From positions 1 through 49,140 of the forward strand of contig SCRL01000047.1 of the NCBI GenBank assembly GCA_004298065.1: a stretch of 49,140 nucleotides of DNA, read 5' to 3'. Source of the stretch: Gammaproteobacteria bacterium. Its GTDB lineage: Bacteria; Pseudomonadota; Gammaproteobacteria; Acidiferrobacterales; Sulfurifustaceae. Below are positions 44,969-49,140 of the stretch, one piece after another (positions within the stretch are counted from its first letter, which is position 1; each line of letters begins with the position of its first letter). Below the pieces are notes generated by a model. It ran no database searches. It was given only the letters and a program-made list of their open reading frames with translations, and was not told the origin of the DNA. The translations under genes were made by a program, and so were the position numbers.

Positions 44969-45093
44969 ATTATCAAAGAATTTGGAATGTGCCACGAGTT
45001 TAGATAGATGTACGAATGACCGCTTCATATCGTAACCGAGCCATTCGTGGCGCGGGCGGCCAATGCTCCTTTGAATAAATAAAGAAAAAATTT

Positions 45094-45122
45094 AAGAACG
45101 TAGTAGCACTACTACGCATCTT
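45094..45122. promoter_or_regulatory. Palindrome upstream of the DJ-1/cyanate genes, probable operator
   Basis: Core CGTAGTAG (45099-45106), CA, CTACTACG (45109-45116), extended by AAGA and TCTT (45094-45097 and 45119-45122). It lies 77 bases before the DJ-1 family gene in an AT-rich leader. No downstream T tract, so an operator is more likely than a terminator. The binding protein is unknown. Confidence 0.6.
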
Positions 45123-45193
45123 TCGAACCTCTTGCGATACACGGGCACCGCCCCGTTCCCTAGCATGACCACCTCTAGGATTAAGGATGCGTC

Positions 45194-45901
45194 ATGGCCC
45201 AAGTCCCAGTCCAAACCGCCAAATCCGGATTCCGTCTCGGCATTTACATCTTCAAGGATGCCGAGATCGTCGACTTCGCCGCGCCCTACGGCGTGTTCTC
45301 GGTCGCGCGCCGTTACGACCCGGAGCTCGACGTGTTTTTCGTCGCCGAGGCGCTGCGCCCGGTGCAGGCGCAGGCCGGGTTCACCGTGCTGCCGAATTAC
45401 AGCTTCAACGACGCCCCGGCGATGGACGCGTTTCTCATTCCCGGCGGCTTCGGCACGCGCCAGGAGATGCACAACCGCCGGCTGTTTTCCTACATCGAAA
45501 GCCTGCCGGAAACGACACTGCTCACGAGCGTGTGCACCGGCTCGTGGATTTACGCGCGCATGGGACTGCTCGACGGGCTCGCCGCGACTAACCGCAAGGA
45601 GCCCGACCGGCTCGAATCGTCGAGTCTCGGCATGGTGCCGCTCGACCGCCTGGCCAAGCTCGCGCCCAAGTGCCGCGTCAGCCGCGCGCGCGTGGTGGAC
45701 AGCGGGCGCCTCGTCACCGCCGGCGGCATCGCCGCCGGCATGGAGATGGGTTTCCACCTGCTGCGCCGCGCCGGCTACGCCGAGGACTGGATCGCCGACA
45801 TCGCGCGCACCATGGAGTACCAGGCCGCCTACGACCTTTATCGCCGCGACGTGGAATACGCCACGCCGCCTGCTACCCGTTCACTCGAAATCATCGGCTA
45901 A
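45194..45901 (+). CDS. DJ-1/PfpI (isonitrile hydratase-like) family protein
   Basis: 235 residues of the class I glutamine amidotransferase-like fold: IYIFKDAEIVDFAAPYGVF, FLIPGGFGTR and the nucleophile elbow TSVCTGSWIY (Cys114). Related to ThiJ/PfpI and isonitrile hydratases. It stands 18 bases ahead of the transporter genes, so it may process a nitrogen compound linked to cyanate, an inference from context only. Confidence 0.82.
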   Translation: MAQVPVQTAKSGFRLGIYIFKDAEIVDFAAPYGVFSVARRYDPELDVFFVAEALRPVQAQAGFTVLPNYSFNDAPAMDAFLIPGGFGTRQEMHNRRLFSYIESLPETTLLTSVCTGSWIYARMGLLDGLAATNRKEPDRLESSSLGMVPLDRLAKLAPKCRVSRARVVDSGRLVTAGGIAAGMEMGFHLLRRAGYAEDWIADIARTMEYQAAYDLYRRDVEYATPPATRSLEIIG

Positions 45902-45919
45902 CTGAAAGAGGAGCCCGTC

Positions 45920-47284
45920 ATGTCCATGTTCCGCAATCCGTTCGATCCCGAAACGAAGCTGCATTCCGCCGGCTGCACCTGCCATAGCTGCACCGCGACC
46001 GGCGCCAAGGACGACACCCCGGACAGCCGGGAGGGCCTCATCGACCGCGTCGTCGAAAGCGCGCTGGTGCGCGAGGTCTTCGGCCACCACGACGAATCGC
46101 GGCGCAATTTCCTGCGTCTTGCCGGTGGCGGTACGCTCGCCGCGGCCATCGCCTCGGTGCTGCCGCTCGATGCGGTGAAGGCGGCGGTCAAGGAGTCTGG
46201 CGGGCCGCTCGAGAAAAAGGACCTCAAGGTCGGCTTCATCCCGATTACCTGCGCCACGCCGATCATCATGGCGGCGCCGATGGGCTTCTACGCCAAGCAC
46301 GGCCTGAACGTCGAGGTCATCAAGACCGCCGGTTGGGCGGTGATCCGTGACAAAACGCTCAACAAGGAATACGACGCGGCGCACATGCTGTCGCCGATGC
46401 CGCTCGCGATCACCATGGGCGTGGGTTCGGCGGCGCAGCCGTACTACATGCCGGCGGTGGAGAACATCAACGGCCAGGCGATCACGCTCGCCATGAAGCA
46501 CAAGGACAAGCGCGATCCGAAGCAATGGAAAGGCTTCAAGTTCGCGGTGCCGTTCGACTACTCGATGCACAATTTCCTGCTGCGCTATTACGTGGCCGAG
46601 GCCGGCCTCGACCCGGACAAGGACATCCAGATCCGCGCGGTGCCGCCGCCGGAGATGGTGGCCAACCTGCGCGCCGACAACATCGACGGTTTCCTCGGGC
46701 CCGATCCGTTCAACCAGCGCGCGGTGTACGAGGGCGTGGGCTTCATCCACATCCTCACCAAGGAGCTGTGGGACGGCCACCCGTGCTGCGCCTTTGCCGC
46801 GAGCGAGGAATTCGCCAAGACCCAGCCGAATACCTTCGCCGCGCTGTTCAAGTCGATCGTCGATGCCACGCACTATGCGGCGAAGCCGGAGAACCGCGCC
46901 GCGATCGCCAAGGCGATTGCGCCCAAGAATTATCTCAATCAGCCGGAAGAGGTGGTGGCGGCGGTGCTCACCGGCCGGTACGATGACGGCCTCGGCAACA
47001 AGAAGAACGTGCCGAACCGCATCGACTTCAACCCGTTCCCGTGGCACTCGATGGGTGTGTGGATCCTGACGCAGATGAAGCGCTGGGGCTACATCAAGGG
47101 TGACGTGAATTACAAGCAGATCGCCGAACAGGTCTATCGCGCCGCCGACTGCGGCAAGATCATGAAGGAGCTCGGCTACACGCCGCCCAAGACCACGTAC
47201 GCCAAGTACACCATCATGGGCAAGGCGTTCGACCCGGCCAAGCCCGAGGTGTACGTGAAGAGTTTCAAGATCAAGCGGGCGTAG
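45920..47284 (+). CDS. ABC transporter substrate-binding protein, NrtA/CynA family, Tat-exported
   Basis: 454 residues. It binds nitrate, cyanate or bicarbonate in this family; the cyanase gene downstream favours cyanate. A twin-arginine signal, SRRNFLRLAGGG (RR at 61-62), is preceded by an unusually long N-region of 60 residues containing CTCHSC (Cys19, 21, 24). The binding domain follows (LKVGFIPITCATPIIMAA, FDYSMHNFLLRYYV, DGFLGPDPFNQRAV). RBS GAGGAG before the ATG. Confidence 0.88.
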   Translation: MSMFRNPFDPETKLHSAGCTCHSCTATGAKDDTPDSREGLIDRVVESALVREVFGHHDESRRNFLRLAGGGTLAAAIASVLPLDAVKAAVKESGGPLEKKDLKVGFIPITCATPIIMAAPMGFYAKHGLNVEVIKTAGWAVIRDKTLNKEYDAAHMLSPMPLAITMGVGSAAQPYYMPAVENINGQAITLAMKHKDKRDPKQWKGFKFAVPFDYSMHNFLLRYYVAEAGLDPDKDIQIRAVPPPEMVANLRADNIDGFLGPDPFNQRAVYEGVGFIHILTKELWDGHPCCAFAASEEFAKTQPNTFAALFKSIVDATHYAAKPENRAAIAKAIAPKNYLNQPEEVVAAVLTGRYDDGLGNKKNVPNRIDFNPFPWHSMGVWILTQMKRWGYIKGDVNYKQIAEQVYRAADCGKIMKELGYTPPKTTYAKYTIMGKAFDPAKPEVYVKSFKIKRA

Positions 47285-47297
47285 GAGGCCGATAGCG

Positions 47298-48077
47298 ATG
47301 TGGTCGTTACCGCTGCGGGCGGCAATCCTGTCGGTGCTGCTGCTGGCCGTGCTGCTCGGCGCCTGGGAGCTTGCGGTCCAGGCGCCCGGCGCCGGCGCGC
47401 GCGTGCCGGGGCCGTCGAAGCTGTTCGCCCACGCCGTCCAGGAGCTGAGCCATCCGTTCTACGATGCCGGCCCGAACGACAAGGGCATCGGCATCCAGCT
47501 CGCGTACTCTATCGGACGGGTGCTCGCGGGCTACAGCCTGGCGGCGCTGCTCGCCATCCCCATCGGCTTCGTCATCGGCATGTCGCCGATGTGGCAGCGG
47601 GCACTCGACCCCTACATCCAGGTGCTGAAACCGATCTCGCCGCTGGCGTGGATGCCGCTCGCGCTGTACGTCATCAAGGACTCGGGGGCGTCGTCGATTT
47701 TCGTGATCTTCATCTGTTCGATCTGGCCGATGCTCATCAACACCGCGTTCGGCGTGGCCAGCGTGCGCCGCGATTACATCAACGTCGCGCGCACGCACGA
47801 GCTGTCCCGGTTCGAGACCGCGACCCAGGTGATCCTGCCGGCGGCGGCGCCGACGATCCTCACCGGCATGCGCATCTCGATCGGCATCTCCTGGCTCGTG
47901 ATCGTCGCGGCCGAGATGCTCGTCGGCGGCACCGGCATCGGCTACTACGTCTGGAACGAGTGGAACAACCTGAATCTGGCGAGCGTAATCTTCTCCATTC
48001 TGATGATCGGCGTGATCGGCATGCTGCTCGACCTGTTGCTCGCGCGTGCCCAGCGCCTGGTGCAGTACGCCGACTGA
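47298..48077 (+). CDS. ABC transporter permease, NrtB/CynB family
   Basis: 259 residues with six TM helices. The inner-membrane permease signature, the EAA loop, is VARTHELSRFETATQVILPAAAPTILTG. Thirteen bases separate it from the binding-protein gene and eight from the ATPase gene. Same family as nitrate, taurine and cyanate permeases. Confidence 0.9.
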   Translation: MWSLPLRAAILSVLLLAVLLGAWELAVQAPGAGARVPGPSKLFAHAVQELSHPFYDAGPNDKGIGIQLAYSIGRVLAGYSLAALLAIPIGFVIGMSPMWQRALDPYIQVLKPISPLAWMPLALYVIKDSGASSIFVIFICSIWPMLINTAFGVASVRRDYINVARTHELSRFETATQVILPAAAPTILTGMRISIGISWLVIVAAEMLVGGTGIGYYVWNEWNNLNLASVIFSILMIGVIGMLLDLLLARAQRLVQYAD

Positions 48078-48085
48078 GAAACACC

Positions 48086-48985
48086 ATGACTGACTCTTTC
48101 CTCAAGGTCGAAAACCTCGCGCGCCGCTACCCGGGATCGAAGGACGGCGAAGCGCTCACGGTGTTCGACCAGGTCAATTTCGCCATCCGCAAGGGCGAGT
48201 TTGTCTGCATCATCGGCCATTCCGGCTGCGGCAAGTCCACGATCCTGAACGTGCTTGCCGGCCTCGACCAGGCGAGCGACGGCGCGGTGATCATGGACGG
48301 GCGCGAGGTCGCGGGGCCGTCGCTCGATCGCGGCGTGATCTTCCAGAACCACAGCCTGCTGCCGTGGAAGTCGGCGCTCAAGAACATCACCTTCGCGGTG
48401 CAGGCGCGCTGGCCGCAATGGAGCAAGATGCAGGTGCTGGAGCACGCGCGCCGCTATCTCGGGCTCGTGGGGCTGAAGGGCGCCGAGGACCGCAAGCCGG
48501 CGCAGCTCTCCGGCGGCATGCGCCAGCGCGTCGGCATCGCTCGTGCGTTCGCGATCCAGCCGAAGTTGCTGCTGATGGACGAGCCGTTCGGCGCGCTCGA
48601 CGCGCTCACCCGCGGCATGATCCAGGAGGAGTTGATCCGCATCTGGGAGCAGACCCACCAGACGGTGTTCATGATCACGCACGACGTGGACGAGGCGATT
48701 TTGCTCGCCGACCGCGTGCTGCTCATGACCAACGGCCCGCAGGCGCGCGTGGCCGAGTCGGTGCTCATCGACCTGCCGCGTCCGCGCGAGCGCAGCACGA
48801 TTATCCATCAGCCGGGGTACTACGCCATCCGCAATCATTTGGTGGATTTTCTCGTGCGCCGGTCGAAGGAGCTTGCGGGCGGTGCACGCGGCCCCGGTGC
48901 CGAGGCGTCCGCCCACCCCCGGGAGGTTAATCCAATCGCGCTCGCAGCCGGTCGCCAGCCCGTGGACCGGGTACAGGCCAATTAA
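48086..48985 (+). CDS. ABC transporter ATPase, NrtD/CynD family
   Basis: 299 residues: Walker A GHSGCGKST, Q-loop FQNHSLLPW, signature LSGGMRQR, Walker B LLLMDEPFGALD and H-loop MITHDVDEA. A short ATPase without the extra solute-binding domain of NrtC. The C-terminal extension of about 40 residues (Ala/Gly/Pro-rich) has no known role. Confidence 0.92.
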   Translation: MTDSFLKVENLARRYPGSKDGEALTVFDQVNFAIRKGEFVCIIGHSGCGKSTILNVLAGLDQASDGAVIMDGREVAGPSLDRGVIFQNHSLLPWKSALKNITFAVQARWPQWSKMQVLEHARRYLGLVGLKGAEDRKPAQLSGGMRQRVGIARAFAIQPKLLLMDEPFGALDALTRGMIQEELIRIWEQTHQTVFMITHDVDEAILLADRVLLMTNGPQARVAESVLIDLPRPRERSTIIHQPGYYAIRNHLVDFLVRRSKELAGGARGPGAEASAHPREVNPIALAAGRQPVDRVQAN

Positions 48986-49020
48986 CCGATACACCCTTTC
49001 CGCCTACAGGAGCCATTGCC

Positions 49021-49140
49021 ATGAAAAAATCCGAAATGACCGAAACCATCCTCGCCGCCAAGGCCGCCAAGAAGATGGGCTGGGAGCAGATCGCCGAGAA
49101 GACCGGGCTGGCCCCGGTATTCACCACCTCGGCCTGTCTC
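49021..49140 (+). CDS. cynS: Cyanase (cyanate hydratase), 3' truncated by window end
   Basis: First 40 residues only. MTETILAAKAAKKMGWEQI and AEKTGLAPVFTTSACL match the N-terminal helical DNA-binding-like domain of cyanase. Cyanase converts cyanate and bicarbonate to CO2 and carbamate, which gives ammonium. Catalytic Arg/Glu/Ser residues lie beyond the window. AGGAG lies nine bases upstream. Confidence 0.88.
   Translation, partial: MKKSEMTETILAAKAAKKMGWEQIAEKTGLAPVFTTSACL

Noticed and set aside
45920-48985. Nitrate importer NrtABC
   Set aside because: The family cannot separate substrates by eye, and the cyanase gene right after the ATPase makes cyanate more likely; no assimilatory nitrate reductase is present.

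Overview
The window looks like a chromosomal segment of a GC-rich, facultatively anaerobic, sulfur-oxidising and denitrifying proteobacterium, most likely gammaproteobacterial. This rests on oxidative-type dsrAB, a complete cd1 nitrite reductase (nir) locus, an oxygen-independent ubiquinone module (ubiU, ubiV, ubiT, ubiD), GcvR-, YajD- and SseB-like proteins and a PBP1B/lipoprotein pair. The exact lineage cannot be fixed from this sequence. No tRNA, rRNA, CRISPR array or intact transposase was seen, and no gene-free stretch exceeds about 300 bases.

Layout: (1) 1-2137, the 3' end of dsrA, then dsrB and a strong terminator. (2) 2233-5194, a membrane c-di-GMP protein and a small membrane protein, bracketed by near-identical ~40-bp direct repeats. 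(3) 5240-16239, the nir locus: a divergent ApbE flavin transferase, nirI, nirS, then nirC-F-D-L-G-H-J-N for heme d1 synthesis, with FNR/DNR-type boxes at the promoters. (4) 16317-21519, sseB-like, mrcB with a TPR lipoprotein, an aberrant DsrC/TusE-family protein, a DUF99 protein and an OmpA-family protein. (5) 21609-23010, a visibly AT-richer patch with two unknown exported proteins. (6) 23025-28257, a run of small housekeeping genes (yajD-like, gcvR-like, sufU, ykgJ-like, chaB, two transporters, DUF3565). (7) 28311-35734, nine minus-strand genes (two pirins, SnoaL-like lipoprotein, FMN reductase, YgiD-type dioxygenase, FAH-family enzyme, ABC exporter, alpha/beta hydrolase). (8) 35854-40943, an FNR-box-controlled anaerobic block: cytochrome c'-like protein, radical SAM protein, ubiU, ubiV, ubiT and ubiD. 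(9) 41150-42977, a NarX/NarL-like two-component pair. (10) 43150-44930, an AT-rich AbiE toxin-antitoxin pair. (11) 45194-49140, a DJ-1/PfpI protein, an ABC importer of the nitrate/cyanate/taurine type and the start of cyanase.

How it fits together: in low oxygen, FNR/DNR-type regulators probably switch on nitrite respiration (nirI-nirS, with heme d1 genes behind a hairpin that may lower their expression) and, from separate boxes, ubiquinone synthesis without O2. Reverse-type DsrAB supplies electrons from sulfur. The cyanate block would feed ammonium and CO2. The most unusual observations are: a NirN signal peptide encoded inside a dispersed repeat; a DsrC-family protein that keeps the inner cysteine but has lost the C-terminal one; a radical SAM gene embedded in the anaerobic ubiquinone operon; and the direct repeats flanking the c-di-GMP block.
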